DNA of 32,526 bases from Pedobacter sp. (lineage in GTDB: Bacteria > Bacteroidota > Bacteroidia > Sphingobacteriales > Sphingobacteriaceae): assembly GCA_014378705.1 (NCBI GenBank), contig JACMND010000120.1:1-32526 (forward strand), read 5' to 3'. Numbering within the stretch: position 1 is the first letter of the stretch; each line of letters begins with the position of its first letter. The notes below the pieces were generated by a model that had not been told where the DNA came from, searched no databases, and worked only from the letters and a program-made list of their open reading frames with translations. Shown in pieces: positions 7,724 through 15,719 of this stretch. The position numbers and the translations under genes were made by a program.

Positions 7724-10700
7724 TTAAGCCTCTGCAATATTTCTAATTTTTGTCTGATATCCAACTCCCGGTAATGTGTTGATCTCTTCTAAAACATAAT
7801 ACGTACGCTCGCTGGTCAATGCTTTTGATACCGCCGACTTGGGATCGTTACTATCCCCAAATATAATCGCGTTGGTTGGGCACGTTTGCTGGCAGGCGGT
7901 TAGTATTTCGCCATCTTTAATGGTTCTCCGCTCCAATTTTGCCTTCAATTTTCCGCCTTGTATACGCTGTATACACATAGAGCATTTTTCCATTACTCCT
8001 CTTGAACGCGGAGTTACATCTGGATTTAGAACCAACTGAGTAAATTCATTGTTCAAATAATTATCAAAACGGGAATCGTTCCAGTAATTAAACCAGTTAA
8101 AACGCCGTACTTTATACGGACAATTGTTAGCACAATATCGGGTGCCGATGCACCGGTTATATGCCATATGGTTTAAACCCTCTGAAGAATGCATGGTTGC
8201 GATAACCGGGCAAACTGTTTCACAAGGCGCATGCTCACAATGCTGACAAAGCATTGGCTGATGAATAACAGTAACGTTATCCAGGTTTTCCAGCTGCTTA
8301 ATCTCGTTTTCTTCAGTTACTTTTTCAGCGCCTTCGTTATAAGTATAATAACGATCAATACGAATCCAGTGCATTTCTCGGCGGCGGCGAACTTCATCGC
8401 GACCTACTACCGGAATGTTATTTTCGGCACTACAAGCAACAATACAGGCACCGCAACCCGTACACGCGTTCAGGTCAATGGCCATAACCCAGTTATGACC
8501 GGGATGTTCGTAGCGGTCCCATAAATCATAAGTTTTAGCATGACCTTTACCCGTACCGGAATAGGGATCTTTGAGGTAATCCTTTAAGGTAGCTTCCCTG
8601 ATAATGTTACGTCCCTCAATAGTATGATGCGTTTGTGTTTGAGCAAGTTCATATGTTCCGCCAACTTTGCTGATAGTCGCTGCGGATGTAAACTGAAAAG
8701 TTCCATTTTCAAAACTTAAGAAAGGATAAGCGTTCTTACCAACTTCATTACCGGCTTTACCAACTTTGGTACGGCCATAACCGAGTGCAATTGAAACTGT
8801 GCCTGCAGCTTGGCCTGGCTGAATTAATACCGGTAAAGTAAGACTGTATCTACCCGTTTTAACTTCTGCGAGATCCGTTTCTCCAATACCCAGCTTTTCA
8901 GCAAATTTTGGTGCAATCGCGATGTAGTTGTCCCAGGTAACTTTAGAAACCGGATCAGGCAATTCTTGTAACCAGGGATTGTTAGCGTGCTTTCCATCAC
9001 CAACCGCGACATTTTCATAGAGAATAAGCTCAATGGCGTTTTCACCATCTTTGGCAAGTGCATTACTTTGATTATTAATTGTTTGAAAAACCGCACTCAA
9101 GTTTTGTGTAAAGGAGAATGCCCCTGAAGGCTTCTCTCCAAAATAAATCGAACCGCTTTGAAGCAACTGCTTCCAGGTAGAATTAGCTTGTGGCAAAACA
9201 TTGATATTCCAGTTATTCTGAATATATTGGTAATAATCCTTAACCGGATTCTCAGACCATCCCAGAAAACCTTCTTCCGCATACCTGGTATCGTTTATGG
9301 GATTAATTGTAGGTTGCAAAATTGTATAAAAGCCTTCTACCGGGTTCGCATCGCCCCAGGATTCAAGATAATGATGTGTGGGTGCTACTATCTGGCATAA
9401 ACCAGCAGTTTCGTCCATTCTATCGGCAAAAGAAACACGGAGTTTAACTTTAGCTAAAGCATCCGAAAACTCCTTGGCATTGATAAAATCGTAGCCAGGA
9501 TTCGCATTCATAAAGAAAACCGCATCAACTTCTCCCCGTTTCATTTCGTTAACGCAGGAAACAAACTCCGCATCATTACCTAGGTACTGAAATGAAGCGT
9601 TTGCCAGATCAATGGTTGTACCATAGCTTCCTAAAAGAGAGTTGATGGCGTTTACAAGAATTTGAGTTGATACATCGTTTGAGCCACAAACTACCAGGCA
9701 CCTGCCCTTTGCCGCTAAAAGTTCTTTGGCAATTAAAGTAATAGCTTTATTGGCATTTGGATTATTCGCAAGTGGTTTGCTCACATTAGCTCCGCCTAAA
9801 GCAGCGTAAAGATTCATTAAAGCAATACCTTGTTCTGATGGCTTTATTAAGATTCTTGTATCAGCATTGGTTCCTGTCATGGTCATTCCAGCTTCAAGCT
9901 GGATGTGCCTTGACATTTTCTTGTTTTTTAAAGCTGCGTTGTTCCGGTTAGATGCATACTGACGACTATATTCGATCGGCGATATCCAGGTACCTAAGAA
10001 ATCAGCGCCAAAACTTACAATTAGTTCGGCCCTGTCAAAACGGTATCCCGGAATAACGGCCACACCAAAACTGTTTTCATTGGCTTTAATAATGCCTGTG
10101 TAAGAAATAGCATCAACCTGAACATGCTTTGTATTTGGAAATTGAGCAATAAAATCACCGATAACAGCCTTTGTTGATGGGCTGTTGATGGTAGATGATA
10201 TGATCTTAATTTTTTTACCGTTTGCTTTAATTTTATTCAGTTCACCTTTAACGTATTGATCAAGCTGCGGCCAGGTAGTGGAATTTCCATTATAAACAGG
10301 GCCCTTTAATTTCGAAACATCGTAAAGATCTAAAACTGAAGCTTGTCCCTGGGCAGACATCTTACCTTTGCTTAAAACGCAGCTAGGGTTACCTTCAATT
10401 TTAATGGGACGCCCCTCACGGGTTTTAACCAAAATACTATGGCCGTTATAACTTGAGGAGTAGAAATTCGGAATTCCAGGAACCACTTCTTCAGGTTTAA
10501 CTAAATAAGGAATGGCTTTATGGATGGGGCTTTTATTACATGCAGCTAAAGTTACAGCACCTAGACCGAAACCAAGAGTTTTTAAAAAATCACGCCGTGG
10601 TGCGATGGTGCTTAAACCCGCTTCGTTTAAAACTTCTTCAATAGGAAGAGGTTCAGAGAATTCACCTTTGTTTTTCTCGGTAAATTCTTTGGTTTTTTTT

Positions 10701-10741
10701 AGTTCTTCTAAACCTTTCCAATATTTTTTATTGCTATCCAT
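7724..10741 (-). CDS. actB: Alternative complex III subunit ActB, fused molybdopterin-like and Fe-S protein
   Basis: A 1005-aa fusion. Residues about 49-68 hold a twin-arginine signal (Arg49-Arg50-Asp-Phe-Leu-Lys, then a hydrophobic stretch) ending in Leu-Ala-Ala-Cys68, which also resembles a lipobox. Next comes a long domain of the molybdopterin oxidoreductase fold; in characterised ActB proteins this domain holds no molybdenum cofactor. The C-terminal quarter is a ferredoxin-like module with four cysteine groups: CxxCxxCxxxC near 757, CxxCxxxxCxxxCP near 832, Cx5CxxxCP near 865, and CxxC near 918 completed by CxxxCP near 950. This matches the family pattern of three [4Fe-4S] and one [3Fe-4S] cluster. 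It conveys electrons from quinol at ActC to the hemes of ActA. Confidence 0.96.
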   Translation of the reverse strand: MDSNKKYWKGLEELKKTKEFTEKNKGEFSEPLPIEEVLNEAGLSTIAPRRDFLKTLGFGLGAVTLAACNKSPIHKAIPYLVKPEEVVPGIPNFYSSSYNGHSILVKTREGRPIKIEGNPSCVLSKGKMSAQGQASVLDLYDVSKLKGPVYNGNSTTWPQLDQYVKGELNKIKANGKKIKIISSTINSPSTKAVIGDFIAQFPNTKHVQVDAISYTGIIKANENSFGVAVIPGYRFDRAELIVSFGADFLGTWISPIEYSRQYASNRNNAALKNKKMSRHIQLEAGMTMTGTNADTRILIKPSEQGIALMNLYAALGGANVSKPLANNPNANKAITLIAKELLAAKGRCLVVCGSNDVSTQILVNAINSLLGSYGTTIDLANASFQYLGNDAEFVSCVNEMKRGEVDAVFFMNANPGYDFINAKEFSDALAKVKLRVSFADRMDETAGLCQIVAPTHHYLESWGDANPVEGFYTILQPTINPINDTRYAEEGFLGWSENPVKDYYQYIQNNWNINVLPQANSTWKQLLQSGSIYFGEKPSGAFSFTQNLSAVFQTINNQSNALAKDGENAIELILYENVAVGDGKHANNPWLQELPDPVSKVTWDNYIAIAPKFAEKLGIGETDLAEVKTGRYSLTLPVLIQPGQAAGTVSIALGYGRTKVGKAGNEVGKNAYPFLSFENGTFQFTSAATISKVGGTYELAQTQTHHTIEGRNIIREATLKDYLKDPYSGTGKGHAKTYDLWDRYEHPGHNWVMAIDLNACTGCGACIVACSAENNIPVVGRDEVRRRREMHWIRIDRYYTYNEGAEKVTEENEIKQLENLDNVTVIHQPMLCQHCEHAPCETVCPVIATMHSSEGLNHMAYNRCIGTRYCANNCPYKVRRFNWFNYWNDSRFDNYLNNEFTQLVLNPDVTPRSRGVMEKCSMCIQRIQGGKLKAKLERRTIKDGEILTACQQTCPTNAIIFGDSNDPKSAVSKALTSERTYYVLEEINTLPGVGYQTKIRNIAEA

Positions 10742-10776
10742 TTAAGCTAATAACTGTATATATAAGTTTCAAATAA

Positions 10777-12066
10777 TTAATAGTGACATTTACCGCACTC
10801 CAAGCCTCCCAACACTGCAGCAGTCACTTTTTCACCCTTTTTTAATTGATTATGTGCGGCCAGAAGTTGATCATAATACGCATTGTCTTTATGATTAACT
10901 TCTGTTTCTCTATGACAGTTGATACACCACTTCATTGTTAAAGGAGAATATTGATATACTTCTTGCATGGTTTGAATTGGACCATGACATTTTTGGCACT
11001 CAATCCCTGCAACACGGACATGCTGCGAATGATTGAAATAGGCAAAATCTGGGAGGTTGTGTATCCGTATCCATTCAATAGGTTTCTGGTTATTTCCATA
11101 GACTTTAGTTTCTGGATTGTAATCGAGGGCAGTATAGATTTTCAAAATCTCAGGAGAAATCTCACCATTATATTTTTCAGTTGCCTGAACATAATTATGG
11201 CAGTTCATGCAAACATTTGCTGAGGGTATAGATGCGTTTTTAGATTTGTAGGCACCAGAATGGCAGTATTGGCAATCTACTTTATTAACGCCGGCGTGTA
11301 ACTGATGCGAAAATTTAATAGGCTGGACAGGTTGATATCCTGTATGAACACCAGTTTCCCACATCCCTTTCCAGCCTGCTGATCCCAATAAGATCACGGA
11401 AAGTAAGACTAAAAAGAAAATAAATTTTTTATTTTTACTTAGCATTTTTAGACCCGCTAACCGGTCTTTCTTTATTTCTTCCTCTTCTTCAACTTCAACA
11501 CCTTTTTTACGGAGCATAACCCGCTCTAAAGTGTTAATTACACGATTTAAAACCAGTATGACCAGGAACGCGATTACAATAACGGCGATCAGACCGATCA
11601 GCATAAAATTGCTAACTCCACCATCGCCTGATCCACCTACTGCGGTTCCATCTGCTCCAACTGCCGCCCCTGCAGCAGCTACAGGCGGCTTGTCACCTTC
11701 TGCTTTAACGTAAGCGTAAATGTTTTTAACATCATCATCAGATAACTCCGTAAAGGCGGTCATCATGGTGGGCTTGTACTTATCATACAATACTTTTGCT
11801 TCTGGATCACCACTGGCGATCATTGCAGGAGCATTCTTGGTCCATTTTAAAAGCCAGGCTTCTGTATGACGTTCAGAAACACCTTTAAGCGCCGGACCGA
11901 GGACCTGTTTATTAATTGCATGGCAGGCTGTACACTTCTGCTTAAATATGGCCGCACCTGCTCCGACATCCTGTGCAAAGCTTACGCTTGATGAGAAAAT
12001 ACCAAAATATGCCGTAAATAGTAGTAGCGGTAGTATACTTTTAAAAAATAATGAGATGCTTCTCAT
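10777..12066 (-). CDS. actA: Alternative complex III subunit ActA, multiheme cytochrome c with extra N-terminal heme domain
   Basis: From ATG 12066 this is 429 aa with a cleavable signal (1-31, ending Ser-Phe-Ala). Six CxxCH sites are visible, at 45-49, 265-269, 286-290, 357-361, 381-385 and 424-428; the last ends one residue before the C-terminus. The first lies in a separate class I cytochrome c domain (about 35-125), joined by an Ala/Gly-rich linker to a membrane helix (152-174), an acidic cytoplasmic loop (175-212), a second helix (213-231) and then the five-heme periplasmic domain. The pentaheme part is the standard ActA module that takes electrons from ActB. The front domain may shuttle electrons to the CuA site of CoxB, which has no cytochrome of its own (inference). 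The frame opens at 12099, but the signal peptide fits ATG 12066. First gene of the operon. Confidence 0.95.
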   Translation of the reverse strand: MRSISLFFKSILPLLLFTAYFGIFSSSVSFAQDVGAGAAIFKQKCTACHAINKQVLGPALKGVSERHTEAWLLKWTKNAPAMIASGDPEAKVLYDKYKPTMMTAFTELSDDDVKNIYAYVKAEGDKPPVAAAGAAVGADGTAVGGSGDGGVSNFMLIGLIAVIVIAFLVILVLNRVINTLERVMLRKKGVEVEEEEEIKKDRLAGLKMLSKNKKFIFFLVLLSVILLGSAGWKGMWETGVHTGYQPVQPIKFSHQLHAGVNKVDCQYCHSGAYKSKNASIPSANVCMNCHNYVQATEKYNGEISPEILKIYTALDYNPETKVYGNNQKPIEWIRIHNLPDFAYFNHSQHVRVAGIECQKCHGPIQTMQEVYQYSPLTMKWCINCHRETEVNHKDNAYYDQLLAAHNQLKKGEKVTAAVLGGLECGKCHY

Positions 12067-12145
12067 ATTGAAAATAATTCTAAAATCACAGTTGATCAAT
12101 CTTAAGTTGGCATGAACGATTCATTTTCCAACATTTTTCAGTTGA

Positions 12146-12153
12146 CAAAAGTA
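12146..12153 (-). promoter_or_regulatory. Candidate Bacteroidota -7 element for the act-cox operon
   Basis: On the minus strand this reads TACTTTTG, an exact match to the Bacteroidota -7 consensus TAnnTTTG. It would start transcription near 12141 and give a leader of about 75 nt before actA. I see no good -33 TTG at the expected distance, so this is only a partial promoter match. The rest of the 246-nt gap 12067-12312 is AT-rich, with no other feature I can name. Confidence 0.4.
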
Positions 12154-12312
12154 TACTTTATTCAAACAACGATTACGTTATGATCATCTATATTACTAAT
12201 TTATAACCGTTCTAAATAATTATTAAAACCATGCCTACTATATTTTTGAGAGGTTTTTAGTGTCGACGTTGGATTAAAATAGTGTGAAATACAATTGTTT
12301 TATTTTGAAATA

Positions 12313-13293
12313 TCATTGGTTTAACACCCATGCAAAAATTAGGGGTGCCACAATAGTAGCATCGGATTCTACAATAAATTTTGGAGTATGAATATCCAAC
12401 TTTCCCCATGTTATTTTTTCGTTCGGCACAGCTCCCGAGTAAGAACCAAAAGAAGTAGTTGAATCTGAAATCTGGCAGAAATAGGTCCAAAAAGGGATGT
12501 TTGGCATTTCCATATCCTGATAAAGCATGGGTACCACACATATTGGAAAATCACCCGCTATCCCACCGCCGATCTGAAAAAATCCGATTCCTTTACCGGA
12601 TGAATTATTTATATACCAGTTTGCAAGCCAGCCCATATAATCAATTCCACCTTTTACCGTAGAAGACTTTAGCTCACCTTTCATAACATACGAAGCAAAA
12701 ATATTGCCCATTGTTGAATCTTCCCACCCTGGAACGACGATGGGAAGGTTTTTTTGAGCGGCGGCAAGCATCCAGGAATTCTTTGGATCAATTTCATAAT
12801 ACTGCTCAAGATCACCGCTTAGAAGCATTTGGTACATAAATTCATGCGGGAAAAAGCTTTTACCACTATCATTGGCATCTTTCCATATTTTATAAATATG
12901 TTTTTGAAGTCTCCTGAAAGCTTCTTCTTCTGGAATACAAGTATCCGTAACGCGATTGTAGTGGTTTTCTAACAAATCCCATTCATCCTGAGGACTGAGA
13001 TCGCGGTAATTGGGCACCCTTTTATAATGGGAGTGTGCAACCAGGTTCATAATATCCTCTTCCAGATTAGCCCCGGTACATGATATGATCGCAACCTTAT
13101 CCTGCCGGATCATTTCGGCCAACGAAATTCCAAGTTCTGCCGTACTCATGGCACCGGCTAAGGTGATCATCATCTTTCCGCCTTCGTCTAAATGCGATTC
13201 ATAACCCTTTGCGGCATCAACAATAGCTGCGGCGTTGAAATGCAAATAATTTTTTTCAATAAATTGGGATATGGGCCCGCGTTGAGTACTCAT
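12313..13293 (-). CDS. Deoxyhypusine-synthase-like protein
   Basis: From ATG 13293 this is 326 aa. It matches the deoxyhypusine synthase fold: Leu-Ala-Gly-Ala-Met-Ser near the N-terminus, then Ser-Cys-Thr-Gly-Ala-Asn-Leu-Glu-Glu-Asp, a Gly-rich segment with Gly-Gly-Gly-Ile-Ala-Gly-Asp, and Trp-Gly-Lys298. In the eukaryotic enzyme the lysine at this position forms the covalent imine with the aminobutyl group from spermidine, so the catalytic residue appears intact. Bacteria have no eIF5A, so the substrate is unknown; some bacterial relatives make homospermidine. The reading frame extends to 13359, but the extra residues are Phe/Pro/Lys-rich and unlike the family, and a -7 promoter core lies within them. 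It is separated from the act operon by 246 nt. Confidence 0.85.
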   Translation of the reverse strand: MSTQRGPISQFIEKNYLHFNAAAIVDAAKGYESHLDEGGKMMITLAGAMSTAELGISLAEMIRQDKVAIISCTGANLEEDIMNLVAHSHYKRVPNYRDLSPQDEWDLLENHYNRVTDTCIPEEEAFRRLQKHIYKIWKDANDSGKSFFPHEFMYQMLLSGDLEQYYEIDPKNSWMLAAAQKNLPIVVPGWEDSTMGNIFASYVMKGELKSSTVKGGIDYMGWLANWYINNSSGKGIGFFQIGGGIAGDFPICVVPMLYQDMEMPNIPFWTYFCQISDSTTSFGSYSGAVPNEKITWGKLDIHTPKFIVESDATIVAPLIFAWVLNQ

Positions 13294-13315
13294 TTGATCT
13301 ATAATTTTAGAAGGC

Positions 13316-13323
13316 CAAAAGTA
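13316..13323 (-). promoter_or_regulatory. Candidate -7 element upstream of the deoxyhypusine-synthase-like gene
   Basis: The minus strand reads TACTTTTG, matching TAnnTTTG and identical to the element proposed for actA. The expected start near 13311 leaves a leader of about 18 nt before ATG 13293, which supports that start over the longer frame. No clear -33 TTG is seen at normal spacing. Confidence 0.4.
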
Positions 13324-13435
13324 GGTATTTGGTTTTGATGGGTTAAAAAAAAAATGCAAGAAAAGCCTTGTTGGAATATTTTACGAACATTTCATGAGAT
13401 AGGAATCTGGTGTATAAAATGCTATCCAACGCAGG

Positions 13436-13613
13436 TCTTATTTTGATGGAATTAATTTCACTCCGAAAGGTTTGGATTATATAATTAATTACCCTCTTAT
13501 CACTAAAGAACTGATGGAGCAGGGTTAAAGCAAAAAGACATAGCAAAATTATGGGTGGAAGTTTTGTGAGTTTGTTAAAGGCGAATGTGCGACAAACGCA
13601 ACATTCACAATAG
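13436..13613 (+). pseudogene. Remnant of an M19 membrane dipeptidase, C-terminal end, frameshifted
   Basis: This stretch of the otherwise gene-free gap 13294-13664 reads on the plus strand as pieces of the C-terminus of a peptidase M19 (renal dipeptidase family) protein. Frame one (13436-13528) gives Ser-Tyr-Phe-Asp-Gly-Ile, then Thr-Pro-Lys-Gly-Leu-Asp and Pro-Leu-Ile-Thr-Lys-Glu-Leu-Met-Glu-Gln-Gly before a stop. A second frame (from 13522) continues Gly-Leu-Lys-Gln-Lys-Asp-Ile-Ala-Lys. A third (from 13545) gives Lys-Ile-Met-Gly-Gly-Ser-Phe-Val, and ends at TAG 13611-13613. Together they follow the family order S-D-F-D-G, T-P-x-G-L, L-T-x-x-L, G-x-x-x-x-D-I and K-I-x-G-x-N-F-L-R-V. At least two frameshifts are needed, the metal-binding N-terminal part is missing, and no start exists, so it cannot make enzyme. 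The rest of the gap shows nothing I can name. Confidence 0.65.
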
Positions 13614-13664
13614 ATATAGATTGGCTAAAAGGCGTGAGTTACCGGTTCCGAAGTAATTAAACTA

Positions 13665-14780
13665 TCAGTTTCCTTTTACTATTTTTTCAGCCAAAGAAGG
13701 ACTATGCTTTCTCTTTCCCCAAATAGCGCCCATGTGCCTGGTTGGAATTTCATCCCCGATAAGTTTACCCCAGGGTTTTAGGTCTTCAACACGGTCAAAT
13801 ATTATTTTCATTACCGCAATCGTTGGAATGGAAAGGAACATTCCGGATAATCCCCATAAAGCACCTCCCAATAAAACTACAAGGATAGAAACTAAGGCGT
13901 TAATCTGGACTTTTGACGACACGATGCGTGGAACAAGGATGTTGTTATCTATAAATTGTATGAGGGCATAGGCACCTACAATACCTAATTGCGTGGTATA
14001 TCCGTCTTCGGTAACTGTCGCCATAAGTACCGGCAAAATAATGGCTACAATGCCACCAACGTATGGCAGCATATTCAGCAAAGCCCCAATTACACCAAGC
14101 AGGATCGCATATTCAACACCCAGTATAAGTAGAGCTGTTGTATTTAGGGCAGCCACAATGATGGCTTCAATCAGGAGCCCGATAATATAGCTTTGAATGG
14201 CTGACTTAGTTTGGCCCAATACAGCTTTTACCTTCTTTGAATTTTCCTCTGCAAAAACCTCAAACAAAAAATTAACAATAAGGGGTTTATAAAAAAGAAA
14301 CAAAAAAATGTAAACCGGTAATAAAAGCAAGATGCCCACTATTCCCAATACACTACCTAAGGTACGGCCAACAAGGGCCTTGTTGCTATCAACACCTTCA
14401 TTTAAAAGTTGAATTTGTTTTTGTATGGTGAGGCCAAAATTGCTTTGTAGCCATTGCTGAAGTTCTACTAATAATGCACTGAACTTTTCTTTTAATACAG
14501 GGAGCGTTTCTCCCAATTTAATTATTTGCGATGAAAGGAAGTAAAATATTGCCGACATAAATACCAGTGCGATAATTAATGTAAGCATAATGGCCAGTAC
14601 CTTGGGTATTTTTAAATGGGTGAACCGTACGTACAGCGGGTTTAGTAATATGGAAATGATTAAGGCAAATGCGATAGGAATTAAAATATCCTGAAGATTT
14701 AAAAGTATGTAAGTAAAAAGTATCAGCCCAAAAAGGATAACCGTACTTTTTAAATAAAAAGGGTATTGCTTAATTTCCAT
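13665..14780 (-). CDS. AI-2E family transporter (PerM/UPF0118-like)
   Basis: From ATG 14780 this is a 371-aa membrane protein of the AI-2E/PerM superfamily. Visible are paired N-terminal helices (about 10-50), a third helix near 62-85, an amphipathic soluble segment (about 88-140), and a C-terminal block of helices with the characteristic Ile-Gly-Ala-Leu-Leu-Asn-Met-Leu-Pro-Tyr-Val-Gly-Gly and Ile-Gln-Phe-Ile-Asp-Asn-Asn-Ile-Leu-Val-Pro-Arg-Ile-Val. Members have been linked to quorum signal export or Na+/H+ exchange, so the substrate cannot be read from sequence. An in-frame TTG two codons upstream is less likely than the ATG. It stands alone, with the dipeptidase remnant behind it and the methyltransferase stop 131 nt upstream. 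Confidence 0.88.
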   Translation of the reverse strand: MEIKQYPFYLKSTVILFGLILFTYILLNLQDILIPIAFALIISILLNPLYVRFTHLKIPKVLAIMLTLIIALVFMSAIFYFLSSQIIKLGETLPVLKEKFSALLVELQQWLQSNFGLTIQKQIQLLNEGVDSNKALVGRTLGSVLGIVGILLLLPVYIFLFLFYKPLIVNFLFEVFAEENSKKVKAVLGQTKSAIQSYIIGLLIEAIIVAALNTTALLILGVEYAILLGVIGALLNMLPYVGGIVAIILPVLMATVTEDGYTTQLGIVGAYALIQFIDNNILVPRIVSSKVQINALVSILVVLLGGALWGLSGMFLSIPTIAVMKIIFDRVEDLKPWGKLIGDEIPTRHMGAIWGKRKHSPSLAEKIVKGN

Positions 14781-14911
14781 ATTCAATTATAGCTTACTTT
14801 AAATAAGCGCTTTAACAGCATAAGCACTAAACATGTTTTAATTTTTTGTGAAGCTTAAATCAAATTTGGGCTATACAATTATTTGATTACATGATTCCTA
14901 CCCCACTTAAC

Positions 14912-15697
14912 CTAAAACCTGATTTTAAAATCTTCCTTTACCTGCCCTTCCTTAATAAAGACCAGCCCGATCCAAAAAAGATCAATCGTAACGGAAACCT
15001 GCGGATGATCCTTGATTTCTTTCCAGGCTTCTTTCATTCCTTTGCTCCAGTAGATATCATCAAAGATCAGTATGCCATTTGCGTTTAATTTGGGCAGGCA
15101 CCAGTTAAAATAATTGAGCGTCGCGTCCTTCCTGTGATTGCCATCTATGAAAATGAAATCTAAAGAATCAGCCTGGTTAATAATTTCCGGCAAAACGGTA
15201 TCAAAATTACCAACCAGCAGTTGTGTGTTAACTATACCGAGTTGGTTTAAATTTTCGGCAGCGATTCTGGAGGTTTGCGGACAGCCTTCTACACTGATTA
15301 CTTTAGCTGTAGGTGCCGCTTTAGCAAGGTAGGCAGTGGTAATCCCAAGACAAGTTCCAAGCTCAATGATTACTCCGGGCGAAAAGTGTTTGGCTAGCCG
15401 GTAAAGCAATTGAGCAAGTTTTGAAGATTTAAGAGCGTACCGGGCAATTAGTGAAACCTGCTTTTTTTTATGGTTGTTAAACGCAGAACCTGCACCAAGA
15501 TCGGTTACTTCTATAACCCTTTTATCTTTAAGCAATACCGCTCTCAACTCTTCAATTTTCAGGTAATCTGTTTTGGCATGAAAATCGTAAATAACTTTGT
15601 CTACAAGCTGATAAACGAACGGGGAATGAACACCATGGCGGGTTTTAGCTGTTGTCCAATGTTTCAGGTAATCAATTACCATTTGTATATTTAACAT
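14912..15697 (-). CDS. Class I SAM-dependent methyltransferase, O-methyltransferase-like
   Basis: A 261-aa Rossmann-fold methyltransferase. The SAM-binding motif I is Ile-Ile-Glu112-Leu-Gly-Thr-Cys-Leu-Gly, followed by an acidic ribose-contacting residue (Val-Glu137-Gly). Motifs Phe-Ile-Phe-Ile-Asp-Gly-Asn-His (about 176-183) and Ile-Phe-Asp-Asp-Ile-Tyr-Trp (about 208-214) resemble the metal-dependent catechol-type O-methyltransferases. The N-terminal about 100 residues, with His-Gly-Val-His-Ser-Pro-Phe at 21-27, form an extra helical region found in Bacteroidota homologues. The methyl acceptor cannot be predicted. Its start is only 22 nt from the start of the divergent SirB1-like gene. Confidence 0.85.
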   Translation of the reverse strand: MLNIQMVIDYLKHWTTAKTRHGVHSPFVYQLVDKVIYDFHAKTDYLKIEELRAVLLKDKRVIEVTDLGAGSAFNNHKKKQVSLIARYALKSSKLAQLLYRLAKHFSPGVIIELGTCLGITTAYLAKAAPTAKVISVEGCPQTSRIAAENLNQLGIVNTQLLVGNFDTVLPEIINQADSLDFIFIDGNHRKDATLNYFNWCLPKLNANGILIFDDIYWSKGMKEAWKEIKDHPQVSVTIDLFWIGLVFIKEGQVKEDFKIRF

Positions 15698-15719
15698 ACC
15701 CGTAAAATTAGATAAAGGA

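Noticed and set aside
7724-10741. ActB as a true molybdenum enzyme
   Set aside because: The domain has the fold, but the Fe-S module and the full act operon identify it as ActB, which in characterised complexes has no molybdenum cofactor.
13343-13546. Minus-strand 67-codon open frame upstream of the deoxyhypusine-synthase-like gene
   Set aside because: It crosses the dipeptidase remnant on the other strand and encodes nothing family-like; probably chance.
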